Shown here: one piece after another, positions 1-10,530 of the stretch
How the letters are laid out: the number at the start of each line of letters is the position of its first letter
Position numbering within the stretch: the first letter of the stretch is position 1
Source: Eucommia ulmoides
Taxonomy: Eukaryota; Streptophyta; Magnoliopsida; Garryales; Eucommiaceae
DNA: 64,000 nucleotides
Reading direction: 5' to 3'
Assembly: GCA_016647705.1 (NCBI GenBank)
Contig: CM028340.1
Location: forward strand, 13,035,001 to 13,099,000
Made by a program: the position numbers and the translations under genes
Notes under the pieces: model-generated
Databases searched by the model: none
What the model was told of the DNA's origin: nothing
The model's input: only the letters and a program-made list of their open reading frames with translations

Positions 1-371
1 ACAATAAATAAATATTTTATTTTTACAAACCAAACACACCCCCAATTATTAGATCTCTTATTGTTTGATAATTCATACTTGACTAATTTTACTCGCTTAG
101 CATTTGTTGTACCTCAATAGTTTAAACATTAGTTATACTAGCAAAGAATGTACCGACATCAATTATTTTAGTTCAAATATTAATTAGCAAGAATGTACAA
201 TTTATTAATAAAAATATAGTAACGAAATCAAAATGTAAAATAAATAAATAAATAAATAAAGCATCGATTATTATATCGAAGTATGAAAAAAAAAACTACC
301 AATAGCCCGTACATAGCACGGGCATACAATCTAATCGGAAAAACTAAAATTGAAAACCTAACAATTGGACA
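1..371. other. AT-rich spacer with possible Helitron-like 3' end (minus)
   Basis: No credible gene. Around 303-335 the minus strand reads a GC-rich hairpin (GCCCGT...ACGGGC, 7-nt loop) followed about nine bases later by GGTAGT, in an otherwise AT-rich stretch. This resembles the subterminal hairpin of plant Helitrons, but the terminal CTAG is not intact, so the assignment is weak. The short plus-strand frame here has low-complexity composition and no recognisable domain. Confidence 0.25.
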
Positions 372-766
372 TAGGGATGTCAATGGTTCGGTTTCGGTTC
401 GATTTCATATAAAACCAAAACCAAAATCGTTAGACATATACCAAACAAAGTCCGCCGATTTTTTTTAAATGGTTTTAAAACCAAAGCATTTAAATTTATA
501 AAAAACCAAAACCAAAACTGCAAAACCGCGAACCCATTTAAGATTTTTCAATTTTATAAAAAGCCAAAAACAAAACCAATATCAAAACCACGATACTGCG
601 GACCATTGTTTTTTTTTATATATAAACACAAATATAACTAAAATATAAAACATAAATTCAAAAAAATAAAATATAACCACAAAACTATTAATTGTTACAA
701 TAAACATTTCTAACCATAATTAAAATACAACGATATTTAAAATAAATGATTGTAACCATAATTGTT

Positions 767-855
<89 letters not shown>

Positions 856-1000
856 GGGTTAAACTGTAAATATATAAAAAGTTAGGTATATATGTCATAA
901 AAATATATCTAAAATATCGGTTTTGTGGTTTGGTTTCATGGTTTAGTTTCGTGGTTCGGTTTCATGGTTACTATTCCAAAATCAAAACCAAAATCGCTCC
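372..1000. repeat. GGTTCGG/CCAAAACC-rich dispersed repeat
   Basis: Both ends (about 375-430 and 918-998) carry strings of GGTTCGGTTTCGGTT and its complement CCAAAACCAAAA, in mixed orientation, around an AT-rich centre holding a long (AT)n tract. Such GGTTCGGTT-rich non-coding elements are common in eudicots and often belong to hAT-type non-autonomous families. I could not delimit terminal inverted repeats or a target-site duplication, so the class is unproven. Confidence 0.35.
771..852. repeat. (AT)41 microsatellite
   Basis: An uninterrupted AT dinucleotide run of about 82 bp. Confidence 0.98.
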
Positions 1001-2365
1001 AGTTGCTAATTTCAAAAGTAATGTCACAGTCAAACCATTTAGTCGGTTTCAAACTATTCGGTGCGGCTTCTCTCGATTACTCGTCAGTTCAGTTTTTTTT
1101 GCCGTCCTTATTTGGACCGAAGGAGAGCTCAACAAAGACAATCTTTTTGCTCCTATTCATTGTGAACAATCTGTCATTTTCCTCTATTAATGTTCACAAA
1201 ATTAATTCTTCTAATTTTTTTTCTCTGTTTGAACATTTTGTTTAAATAAATTTTAAATGATAAATAAAATAAAAAAACTATAAATATCTATTATTTTTAA
1301 TAAATATGACATTACATTAGACAAAATAATTACATTTTCTACTTTATTCTCTCTTGATATGATTTTTTTTTTGTTGATAATCATTATTAAAATTTATAAT
1401 TATAATAAGTACTAGACAACAAAAGTACTAAACAGACCCTGTAACGGAGTGAGCATTTGTGCACTGGGATGTCCTTTTAACAAGTATTAAATAACAAAAA
1501 ATGGGAGCTATTATATTTGTTAAAAAATAAACATTAAAAGCACAATTAAAAAACTAAAAATAAATAATAATCTTTAATATATAAATCTTATTTATTTCTC
1601 CCATTTTAACATTTTATTTAAATAAACTTAAATAATATTTATAATCAATATAGTAATTTGAGTGCATTTAATTATTATTTATTATTAATATAGTAGATTG
1701 AATTAATTTTATCGTTGTAAGTTTTTCAAGTGACCAGGGACATAACTGAAACTTACCCATATAGTTCATCTTTATTTTTATTATAATTAATTATATGTGA
1801 CTTATCTATTCCTCACATTCTCTCTTTCATACCATTTAATAAAATTCCCTCTCTCCATCTATTAATTACGTATAAAATTTATTAAATTTCATTTGCTCAA
1901 AAGAGTATTCCAATACTTTTTAACCAAATAATAGAAATTATTAAATAATGTAAGAAAAGACCTCTTATATTATTTTAAAATCATTATTTGAAAAACAAAA
2001 AGTTAAACAATTGAAAAAACCCTCTAGGAATTGTTTACTCAATATTTACTATTTTGAAAAAATAAATATTAGTCAACATTAATAATTTTAGAGGTCGATA
2101 TTAATAGTTTTCTAGGTTATTTTTATTTTATTTTTATTTTTTTTAACAATTCTCAATAAATTTATTTTTTCTATACTCTCATAAAATGTATTAGATATAA
2201 AATTAAACGATTAATTATATCTAGGTACAATACTCAAATAATATTTTTTTTGAGACCAACATATTATGTAGGTCTAAAATTAGTAATTATTTTATAGATA
2301 AAACTAGGGGTGTTAGTGTAATGATAACCTCTAACACTATGCATTCCATTCTTATCTAATTAAAG
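1001..2365. other. AT-rich non-coding stretch
   Basis: No gene or element boundary seen. The short plus-strand frames at 925-1245 and 930-1190 overlap each other and show no domain. A 7-bp perfect inverted repeat, GTGTTAG...CTAACAC, spans 2310-2337 with a 14-nt loop. Confidence 0.4.
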
Positions 2366-2600
2366 GACATGTTTAATAACCACTTAATTTTTAAGTGCTG
2401 AAATTTGAAGTGTTGAAAATATCAGAAATTTGCTTGATAAAAATTCAAAATTTAAGTGTTGAATTTTTGTTTTTGATAAGTACAAAATTTGAATGTTAGA
2501 AATTGTTTAATTTACATAACTATCATTGAATTAAAAAAAATCGAAAACAAAATAATAAAATAAAAACACTAAAAAATTCAAATATATGAATTATTACAAG
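2366..2600. mobile_element. One end of a PIF/Harbinger-type element
   Basis: From about 2368 the sequence aligns by eye with the reverse complement of the right end of the element at 34251-35951. Both run ACATGTTT-ATAACCACTT, then AATTTTTAAGTGCTGAAA and further blocks such as CAAAATTTGAAT. The match covers at least 200 bp with substitutions and small gaps. The terminal bases are AGGACATG where the intact copy has GGGCTTG. I did not find the other terminus, so this is a truncated or interrupted copy. Region 2600-3330 could be its interior but I see no coding capacity. Confidence 0.6.
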
Positions 2601-3540
2601 TCAACAATAACATAAATTTCAATAAAAAAAAATTAAATTCACAAATTAAACAATTCAATTACAATTCTAGCTCTCATGTGAATCATATATGCTTGATCTA
2701 CTTACTTGCTTCTCCTTTTAGTTTTAATATTTATAAAATAATTATGTATGAATCATTTGTTTCATAACAATGAAGATTCTTATGAAACCCCAACGCAATT
2801 TCCATGCAATTCAAATTACAATGAGCAATTACTGTAAAACCTTTCAAAAATTGACAGCAAAATATTCACAGTCACATTCATATTCACAACATAAACTAAT
2901 CAGTTACATCAAAGGCAAGCTATGTTCACAGACCTTGTCATCTACAGCACCTTCAGCTCCAAGTTCTTGCGATTTCACATCTACATATTGGAATTTCCGA
3001 TTTCACCTTCTCATCTGCACATTCTTGCGATTTCACATCTTCACAAGTTTCCAATTTGCTGTCCGCCACAATTTCCTGTCCGATTCCACTCGAATCTAAC
3101 CATAATTTCCCGAATCGACGGTTCCATCCACAATTTCCCAACCCCTTTGGAAGGCACTTCGATTTTTTCATTCTCAACAAAATCAATTTTATTTTCAACC
3201 CCAGTTTCCACCAATTTCCTGTCCGCAGACCGATCACTGCCCGAATCGGACCAAAAATAACCTGATTCATTCCTGGGATACGGAGTTTTCTGACGCAGGA
3301 ATCGCCTCCTCAAACCAGCACAGCGCTGCTCTTCTCCCTTCTCTTCGCTGAAAGTGAAGTGAATTGTTGATGCAAACGAAAAATATAACCTTCACTATAA
3401 TCTGTGTATCCTTGTGAGCACTGAATATAATATCTAATGCAATAGAAACTGACATTCTCATGTATATATCAAACAAAAAAATATATATATTAATTTCTTA
3501 TGTTTAAAAATAATATCAATCAATTTTAATAATAACACTA
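2601..3540. other. Non-coding stretch, no recognised gene
   Basis: Several overlapping frames exist on both strands between 2770 and 3476, mutually exclusive and without motifs. A 15-bp word, CTTGCGATTTCACATC, is repeated near 2966 and 3025. Possibly the interior of the truncated Harbinger element to the left. Confidence 0.3.
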
Positions 3541-3740
3541 ATGATATAGACGTAAAAGTGATTTGTATGTTGAATGTAACACTCAATTACATTTAGATAA
3601 TATATAAGACTGTGCTAAATATAACACGAGCGTAAAAACTGAAAATTCAAGAAGTATTATGTTGAATATAACATGAATATAAAAATTAAAAATTCTGAAA
3701 GTAACATGTTGAATGTAACTCGAATTTGAGAGCTAATAAA
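3541..3740. repeat. Cluster of the TGTTGAATGTAACA motif (distal copy)
   Basis: Copies or near copies at about 3569-3582 (TGTTGAATGTAACA), 3613-3626 (degenerate TGCTAAATATAACA), 3659-3673 (TGTTGAATATAACA) and 3707-3719 (TGTTGAATGTAACT). This is the motif that saturates the MULE region at 40.5-50.8 kb. I see no MULE coding sequence here, so this may be the relic of a subterminal region or a non-autonomous relative. Confidence 0.7.
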
Positions 3741-4904
3741 AAAATAATAAATGTATTATCATTTTAATGCCCTTATTAAGACGAATCTGAATATATAATT
3801 AGATCGTGATAAAAATATATAAAATGTACAATACTTATTTGATTTGAATAAAATGATTTTGTTAGGAGAACCGTTACATATGAGAATGAGGATTAAATAT
3901 GAAAAATTCTAATCCCGCGGATTTCACAAGGGCAAATTAATCATGTAAATTTTTGTATTTTTGAATTTAGGATTGGACGGTTCGGAAAATCTATTCACTA
4001 GAATAACTTAGTTTATTTTTCAAACAGTTTGAATCAATTGGTAATTTCAAATAAAATACACTTAAAAAAAATTAGTGGAATTTGCCCAAAAACCTCATCC
4101 CATGAAAACACCACTTTAAGAAGTTTTGTAACAGTGATTTTTTTACACATTAAATAATCTTTAGAAAATTATTTTTGAAATTTTGGATCTCCAAAAAAAA
4201 TTTTCAAAAAAATATTTCGAAATCTCGGCCTAACGTTTCTAAATTGGTTGTGACGAAAAGTCTATCCTTGGCGGCGGAAAAAAGGGAAAAAAACCTGACG
4301 CTAGCTATGTAGATACCTGCTATCAAAGGAAAAAAACCTAACGCTAGCTATATATCTACCCGCAATGGCAATTAATCCTAATAGTTAACACAGAAAGTAG
4401 TGGAAAATTAATAGATGTAAGGAAAATTAGATTGGTAATAGATGTAGGGAAAATTACATATTTGGTCATTTAAGTTTAGGATAGATGTTTAAATAGTCCT
4501 GATCTTTCGTACTTTACACATTTGATTTTTAACTGTTAAATTAATTTTAATGTGATCCAATTGAAAAATCTATTAGGCCAATTTGACCGGATGCCATTTA
4601 TAAAGAGACTTTTTTGTCTTGTCAAGTCCAACTCTGTCACCCTCTCTCTTCTCTTATTCTAGAAATCTCTCCCTCACACACACACAAATACAAACAACAA
4701 AATTCACTCTCTCTTTATATATATATATATATATAAAATTAAACAAAATATATTACTTTTTATTTTTGAATTTGTGTATTTTATATCTTTTCTACTGTAT
4801 AAAAATAAGAATTATTAAAATATATATTTATAAACAAATTATATAAAAATAATAATTATTAATATATATATACATACATACATACACACATATATATTCT
4901 AAAA
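3741..4904. other. AT-rich spacer with a short tandem duplication and microsatellites
   Basis: Around 4275-4362 a roughly 45-bp unit is repeated twice (GGAAAAAAACCT-ACGCTAGCTAT-TA followed by CTACC or ATACC). Short CA-, TA- and CATA-rich runs lie at about 4674-4730 and 4862-4898. No gene seen; the plus-strand frame at 4619-4846 is made of these simple repeats. Confidence 0.5.
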
Positions 4905-5856
4905 TCTATATAATTAAACAAGACGTACATGAACCCTCTAGATAAATCATAACCGTTCTTTATCTCCCACATAAAGAACAGTCTAGTTTGGTCTAAAAAG
5001 TTGTCATAGATATAAGAAGTATATTTATGTCTAACCTTATATAACTTGTACTTAAAAAGAGATAATATATATTTTTTTGGTATAATTGAGGAGAGAGAAT
5101 ACGTATTTCTCTCTCTATATAAATGTATAAAAATAGTATATGAACATTGGATTTCCTAATAAAACTAAAACATTAAATTTACGACAATTAAATTAAAGAA
5201 ATAATATAAAAATATAATATACGAGAATTATAGAAATAATATATATACACAATAAATTTAGTAATAGTACTAAAATATTAAATTTACAAAATTAAATTAA
5301 AAAATAATATAAAAGATATGATACACAAAAATTATGGAAATAATATATAGACGTTAAATTTAGTAATAATAGTGAAATATTAAATTTATAGAAATTCAAG
5401 TTAAAAAATAATATAAAAGAGGAAATATAATATTTATAGAAATAATATATGAACATTAAATTTAACAATAATACAAAAATATTAAATTTATGAATAAATT
5501 AAAAAAATAACATAAAAGATAAAATATAATATTAAAAACCATGAATATTAAATTTACAAAAAATATATAAATAATATATGAACATGAGATTTAATAATAA
5601 TATTGAAATATTAAATTTACGGAAATTAAATTAAAGAAATAATATAAAAGAAGAAATTTAATGCACAAAAAAAATAGACATTAAATTTATGAAATTATAA
5701 AAATAATATATGCACGTTAAACTTGTTAATAGTGCTGAAATATTAAATTTATAAAAATTAAATTAAATAAATAATATAAAATAGAATATAATATACAAAA
5801 ATTATGGACTTTAAACTTATTGACATGATATAAATAATACATGGACATTAAATGTA
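4905..5856 (+). mobile_element. Helitron 5' end with internal AT-rich tandem array
   Basis: Starts TCTATATAATTAAACAAG after an A, matching the 5' ends at 32186 and 39277 (TCTATATAATAAA, then ACATAAACC and CCCTCTAG-like words). A GGAGAGAGAATA segment follows. From about 5130 to 5856 a degenerate unit of roughly 110-130 bp (built from ATATTAAATTTA, AAATTAAATTAAA, ATAATATAAAA and GAAATATAATAT) repeats about six times. The same order occurs in the copy at 39277. No 3' hairpin/CTAG end is visible; the array runs directly into an LTR at about 5857. Confidence 0.6.
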
Positions 5857-6609
5857 AGGTGGAGATGGTGGTTTTCAGGATTGTATCTGAGAAATCGCCG
5901 TTCTACACTATGATGAGCAACTAATCTTCCTTCAATCAAATTAGGATTGTGGTAATGTATTTTGAGTTTATGTAATATTGTGCTTTTCTATTTTATCTTT
6001 AGATATTGTGTAAACAATTGTGTGACAGGAATATTATTCTTAATTTTGATTTTATTGTAAGTGGATTTATTGTCAAAATGTTATTGTAGAGATTTTGGTT
6101 TAAATTTGATTACTATTAGAATATTAGATCTTATATCTATGGTTTAGATCTAATGCTTATACAATCGTATTCTTGGAGATTGATTAATGGTCTGGAGATT
6201 TATGCCTAAATTTTAATTTACTTTAGATTAGTATAGTGTAAGAATTAAATACCGAAGATAAATCACGTCGGAGAATAATAATCCGATCATTCTAAGTAGT
6301 TCCGGCTTGTGGTTGAGAACTCTTATATGTACAAATCCCAGTTGAATATATAAAATGTGAAAACAACATAATACTCAAAATATTAAACTCACAGTTCCTA
6401 ATCCGGTTCTTTATTTTCTTTTGTTTGTAGATTTAGAATTTTATTTTATTTTATTAAAAATCCAAAATCAAACTTCACTTTCATCAAAGGAAGAAAAATA
6501 ATCAGAAATCAATAATTAGAGGACTAATCCCTTTGGTTTGATACATGTACTTAAGCACACTATACTATGATATTTTCCTCTTAAATAGAGTATTAAATTT
6601 GAGCAATCA
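5857..6609 (+). repeat. 5'-truncated LTR of an Athila/Tat-like element
   Basis: Aligns by eye with 31183-31870 over most of its length, for example GCCGTTCTACACTA, GTGGTAATGTATTTTGAGTTTAT and GTGTAAACAATTGTGTG. It ends ...GAGCAATCA immediately before a primer-binding-site-like sequence, as expected for a 5' LTR. The U3 half is missing: the sequence to the left is a Helitron array. The fuller copy at 30380 preserves the U3 and a TATA box. Confidence 0.7.
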
Positions 6610-6611
6610 AA

Positions 6612-6632
6612 TTTTGGTGCCGTTGGAGGGGA
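6612..6632 (+). promoter_or_regulatory. Primer-binding-site-like sequence (Athila/Tat type)
   Basis: TTTTGGTGCCGTTGGAGGGG resembles the TTTGGCGCCGTTGCCGGGGA site that follows 5' LTRs in Athila/Tat-group gypsy elements. It lies two bases after the LTR ends in CA. Confidence 0.6.
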
Positions 6633-6840
6633 TTGATATCACTAATTGTTGATTTCTGTTTTTTTTTTTCCCACCTGTATATATCTATCTGTTTTCTTCT
6701 TGAGTTTTAATTTTGTAGATTAATCGAGATCCAACGTTTGTGTTCAGATTTTCAGGCAAGGATTTGGGTTATTTTGTCCATTTTTTAAAGAAAATTAAAA
6801 AAAAAATAAAAAATCTAAAAAATAAAATAAAATTGGGTAG

Positions 6841-7356
6841 ATGGATGATGTCTTTGGGAGCTTAGCCACTTTGATTAAGAAATTAGACCAATCTAACCCC
6901 CTAAGACCACTCCCTAACTTGTATTCATGTTCTATATGTCAAGGCCCCGCTTATCTCACCGACTAGTGTCCGTTTAATTGGCAATATCCACTTATTCCTA
7001 TAATAATGTTTATCCCGATCCATATTATCCACCGACCAAGTATAATCATTATTCAAACAATTATGGATGAGATCAAAACTATTATAGTGAGCCTTTAGGG
7101 TCGTGCTTTTACGATTAATCCTTTTACCAACCCACTGCTCAAGCATCGTTTCCCCAAGAAACTAGGAGTGAACGGACTAATGATATGCAAATAGTCCTTA
7201 AAATCTTAGAGTGGATTCAAGACCAAGTCCAAACGATATACTCGCAAACTCAAACCCTTGCTAGGCTAGAAGCCCATGTCAGGCAACTCGTTGTGACTTT
7301 GAATATGGATAATAGTCTAGAGGTTGACAATTGGGTAGGTATTGAGGAGATGATGT
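6841..7356 (+). pseudogene. gag-like remnant of a non-autonomous Athila/Tat element
   Basis: An ATG at 6841 opens a frame of about 43 codons (begins MDDVFGSLATLIKKL) that contains a C-x2-C pair (CSIC) and, just beyond a TAG, a further Cys. This is similar in spacing to the CCHC-like knuckle of short gag proteins in large non-autonomous plant elements. After further stops, the stretch 7180-7356 reads a heptad-like segment (Q-D-Q-V-Q-T-I-Y-S-Q then ARLEAHVRQL), as in the coiled coil after the knuckle. Position, about 200 bp after the primer site, also fits gag. It is broken by at least three stops and has no pol downstream, because another LTR-like sequence begins at 7357. Sure of decay, moderately sure of gag origin. 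Confidence 0.45.
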
Positions 7357-8329
7357 AAACACCGCATTTTATCTTGCCCATTTAGTATCGGATCAAAAGC
7401 GCACATTCGGATAAACTTTAAACTAAGGTTTAAAGGGAACGTATTTCTACCTTAAATTAAATTCGATACTACAAAAAACCAAAAAAAAAAAAAAAAGAAA
7501 AAAAAACAAAAAAGTATAAAATTGCTAATTTGACCGAATTTGATATAAGTAAAAGTTTCGAGTCAATCTCGAAGTACCTAAAGTTAAAGGGGACTCAAAT
7601 GAAATTATTAAAGGTTGATTTTCATGAAATCACTTTTAATATAAATATAAATTAATTACTACCCTTTAACTTAAGAAAATTTCACCAATTACCCATGTTT
7701 CCCTTTTTGACCCCTGAAACTTTTACTATCATCAATTTCGTTTCTTTGACACTAAAAATACTTCTTTAATTTTTCATTTAAAGTATTAATCCTCAAGAAT
7801 TCAAGCCAAAATCCTTCATCAAGTTAAAGAAACTACCATGACAAGTCTAGTTACTCAAGGTATCTAATGCTAAAGATATGGTTCAAAACCAACCAAACTG
7901 AATGTCATTATGACAAGCATTTATGGTCCATCACATCAAGGTCTAATAAAGCATTAAATGACTCATTAATGAGAATTAAACGATGAGATATTTTCAAGAT
8001 ATTTCTAGCAAATATCTAAGATGCAAACCTAGTTACTTGAAAAGTAAATAACGGTTACAAAACTAACTGAATGCAATAAATGATCCATCAAATAAAGGTT
8101 ACATCAATAATTTAAGTCCTAAAATGACCTTTTAAGACTACAATAAAAGAATGGAGATATTTTCATCAAAATATATTAAGGAAACTTAGTTACTTCAAAA
8201 GTAACTAAACTCTTACAAGACTAACCAGATCAAATCCCATCTCATCTAGGCATTAAATGCCCATGAAATAACATTAAATCAAGTCTTTTATGCTTGAAAT
8301 GATATGTAGAGACAACATTCATTGAACAT
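7357..8329 (+). other. LTR-like sequence of an unassigned element, non-coding
   Basis: Begins TGTAAACACCGCATTTTATC, the sort of sequence that opens plant gypsy LTRs, directly after the broken gag remnant. No second copy is visible in the window, so the element cannot be delimited. A poly-A-rich patch lies at 7477-7520. No coding sequence seen. Confidence 0.35.
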
Positions 8330-8539
8330 TGATAGGTGTGAAAAACCTATCTATTTCCAATCCGAATTTGTTAGTTTTCGAATACGTTTATATAGTATTT
8401 TATTATGTTTTAATTAGTTTTTATACTTTTTGTATAAATCAGGTGTGTGGGGCAAAAATATAGGAAACTGGAACAAAAATGATGAGATCGAACCAAAGCG
8501 GTTCGAAGTTACGGTGGATAAACAAGCTCGGAGGCTAAA

Positions 8540-8820
8540 AGATGAAACAGGCCCACTGCCTAGGCGGTGAAGAAGCTGAGAAGAGCAAAATGTTACTGAC
8601 AGATGACTGCCTAGGCGAATTTTCCTTTGCCTAGGCGGAAATCCAGCAGAAGATGCAGATGGGCTTCTGATAGCCGCTCGCCTAGGCAAAGTTTTCTTCG
8701 CCTAGGCAAAAATCCAACAGAATGCTCTCCCAGTCCACCGCCTACTTCACCACCTAGGCGATCAGACCGACCCGACCTAACTCTGCCTAGGTGAAGAATC
8801 CACCGCCTAGGCGGATTTGC
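8540..8820 (+). repeat. Array of paired CGCCTAGGCG palindromes (5' LTR)
   Basis: CCTAGG cores at 8559, 8610, 8630, 8681, 8701, 8753, 8786 and 8806, most inside a longer palindrome such as CCGCCTAGGCGG. Three pairs are exactly 20 bp apart (8610/8630, 8681/8701, 8786/8806), and the first two pairs are 71 bp apart. The array lies just upstream of the LTR TATA box. Confidence 0.95.
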
Positions 8821-8867
8821 CCTGCATAGTCTTGAGATATTTTTAGATATTTTTGAGATATTTTGGC

Positions 8868-8875
8868 TATAAATA
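8868..8875 (+). promoter_or_regulatory. TATA box of the Athila-like 5' LTR
   Basis: TATAAATA followed by a CT-rich leader (CCCTCTCTCCTCCCCC). The identical context recurs at 12611 in the 3' LTR, as expected for the LTR promoter. Confidence 0.7.
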
Positions 8876-10035
8876 CCCTCTCTCCTCCCCCTTAGCCGGG
8901 AATTCTCTTTCCCCCTTGGCTTTTTGAGCCCCTTAGGCTATATATATGGGTATTTTTAGGAATTTTAGAGGGGGAGCTGACATCCCGAAGTGGAGAAGAC
9001 GGCGAATCAATCGTATAACGTTCTTAGCGGTTTATCTTCGGACGAGGCTAAGTTCTTCAATTATTTTTCCTTATTTATTTATCTTAGGATCATGTGAGCA
9101 CGTTTAGCTCTATTTATATGTTTATACAGCTATGGCCACGAGTTAAATATGGATTGTAGTAGGGATTAACAATAAATTTATAAATACGTTGTTTGGATGA
9201 TTTCGGTGTTGCGTTTATGTTTGTTCTTCGTAGTTTGATTGTATTTATCGTATTGTTTGTTTATTATACTTGGATTGATAAATGAAGAATACGGGGTTTT
9301 GACAAATCTCGGATTCAGATTAAGGTAAACAAACGCTACGCTTCTATAACCTGGTCGGGGTTTAAATCGTGGATAATCGATGACGTAGGGCAAGACTCAC
9401 GTGACCTAGGGTCATTAAGACATTGAGGGGGACCTCTTCATTGACTCGAAGTTGCGTTATATCCCTCTTCGTACACTCGGGAGAGGTGGCGAGAGAGTTT
9501 TAGAACGAAGATTGTCTATAGGGTAAATACAACGCGACGATTCAATAACCCGGGAGATAGTTGGATTGTGTGCAATCAATGACACTGGGTGAGACTCACG
9601 TGACCTAGGACCGTTAATACGTTGAGGGGGACTTCTTCGTTGACTCGAAATTATGTATTCCCCCGTCTTACACTCGAGAGAGGTGGCGGTGGAGTTTACA
9701 TACCGAGGTTGTCAAATAGGTTGAACACTGTAAACGTGAGTAAATCGGAATTGAACACATATTTGTAAACACGTTAATTCCTAGGAAATTATTCACCTTA
9801 AAACATATTACCATATTAGTGTAGTTAATTTAGGTTATATTAGTATTAGTTTAATTAATTAAATACATCTGTTTTCGCCTAGATAAAGTTAGGTCACGAC
9901 AAATGCGGTATTCGATAGTAACGACACTAATCCCTGTGGATACGATAACCCGATCTTAACAATCATACTATACTAAAACTTAGACCACGTATACTTGCGA
10001 GTGTAAGTAGCGGCGTATGTTGTACGCCCCTACCA

Positions 10036-10184
10036 AGTTTTTGACGCCGTTGTCGGGGATTGTTTTGATGTTATTGTCAGAGAAACGCAGTAATGGCTGG
10101 AGACTTAAGTTTTAGATAGGAGAAGCAAGTGTATCATATTCTAGTCCCATCAACGCACCAAGTTTTTGGCGCTGTTGCCGGGGA
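10036..10184 (+). promoter_or_regulatory. Two tandem primer-binding-site-like sequences
   Basis: 10036-10059 reads AGTTTTTGACGCCGTTGTCG then GGGA. 10161-10184 reads AGTTTTTGGCGCTGTTGCCG then GGGA. The second is preceded by GCACCA just as the first is by CTACCA. Both resemble the Athila/Tat consensus TGGCGCCGTTGCCGGGGA. The first directly abuts the LTR and should be the functional one; the second looks like a 125-bp-offset duplication. Confidence 0.7.
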
Positions 10185-10439
10185 TTGACGAAGTTGTTAT
10201 TATCGATATTGTGTGTAAATGACTTAATTTTGCTTTAGGCATTTATTTTGTATATAATTTTTGTTTGTAGTTTTGTTTTTGTTTCTTATGCAGGGTACTT
10301 GGCGATGTTAGATCGACGGGTATTGATGCATCCCTTTCGACGGGATTCCAAGTCGTTTATTGTGCTTGGCCAAGCACATAAGCCGGTGAGGCGTTTCGCT
10401 GAGAGATTGAGCCATCCAAAGCAAAACCTCGCCAGTCTT

Positions 10440-10530
10440 GAGGGCGTTCTGATGATGTCGGGCCGAGAACATTAAACCACGCGCTTCTTGGGAGGCAACC
10501 TAAGCAATTCTTTTTGATCCATCCCATCCG
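10440..10530 (+). pseudogene. Extreme 3' end of Athila-type pol
   Basis: The frame through 10458-10526 reads ...TLNHALLGRQPKQFF. The DNA, ACATTAAACCACGCGCTTCT followed by TGGGAGGCAACC, matches the same position after integrase in the minus-strand element (about 21075-21100, reverse complement). So this element keeps only the pol tail and the spacer after it; everything between the primer site and here (gag, protease, RT, RNase H, integrase) is deleted. The 75-codon frame at 10248-10475 overlaps this in another frame and has no domain. Confidence 0.6.

Larger units (their letters stand above)
8330..10035 (+). repeat. 5' LTR of an Athila-like element
   Basis: Starts TGATAGGTGTGAAAAACC and ends CCCCTACCA, immediately followed by a primer-binding site. 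The same start recurs at 12081 after a polypurine tract, and the two copies align closely, so these are the 5' and 3' LTRs of one element. Length is about 1706 bp. Contents in order: AT-rich start, palindrome array (8540-8820), TATA box (8868), a pyrimidine-rich leader, then two related blocks of roughly 240-270 bp beginning near 9300 and 9530 (each with GACTCACGTGACCTAGG, TTGAGGGGGACTTCTTC-like and GAGAGGTGGCG words). Confidence 0.85.

Noticed and set aside
2310-2337. GTGTTAG/CTAACAC inverted repeat as a possible terminator or small RNA.
   Set aside because: A 7-bp stem with a 14-nt loop is expected by chance in this much AT-rich sequence; no associated gene.
8540-8820. Regularly spaced palindromic repeats suggesting a CRISPR-like array.
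   Set aside because: Units are 10-12 bp, spacers are not unique-length, and the context is a plant LTR; CRISPR arrays are prokaryotic.
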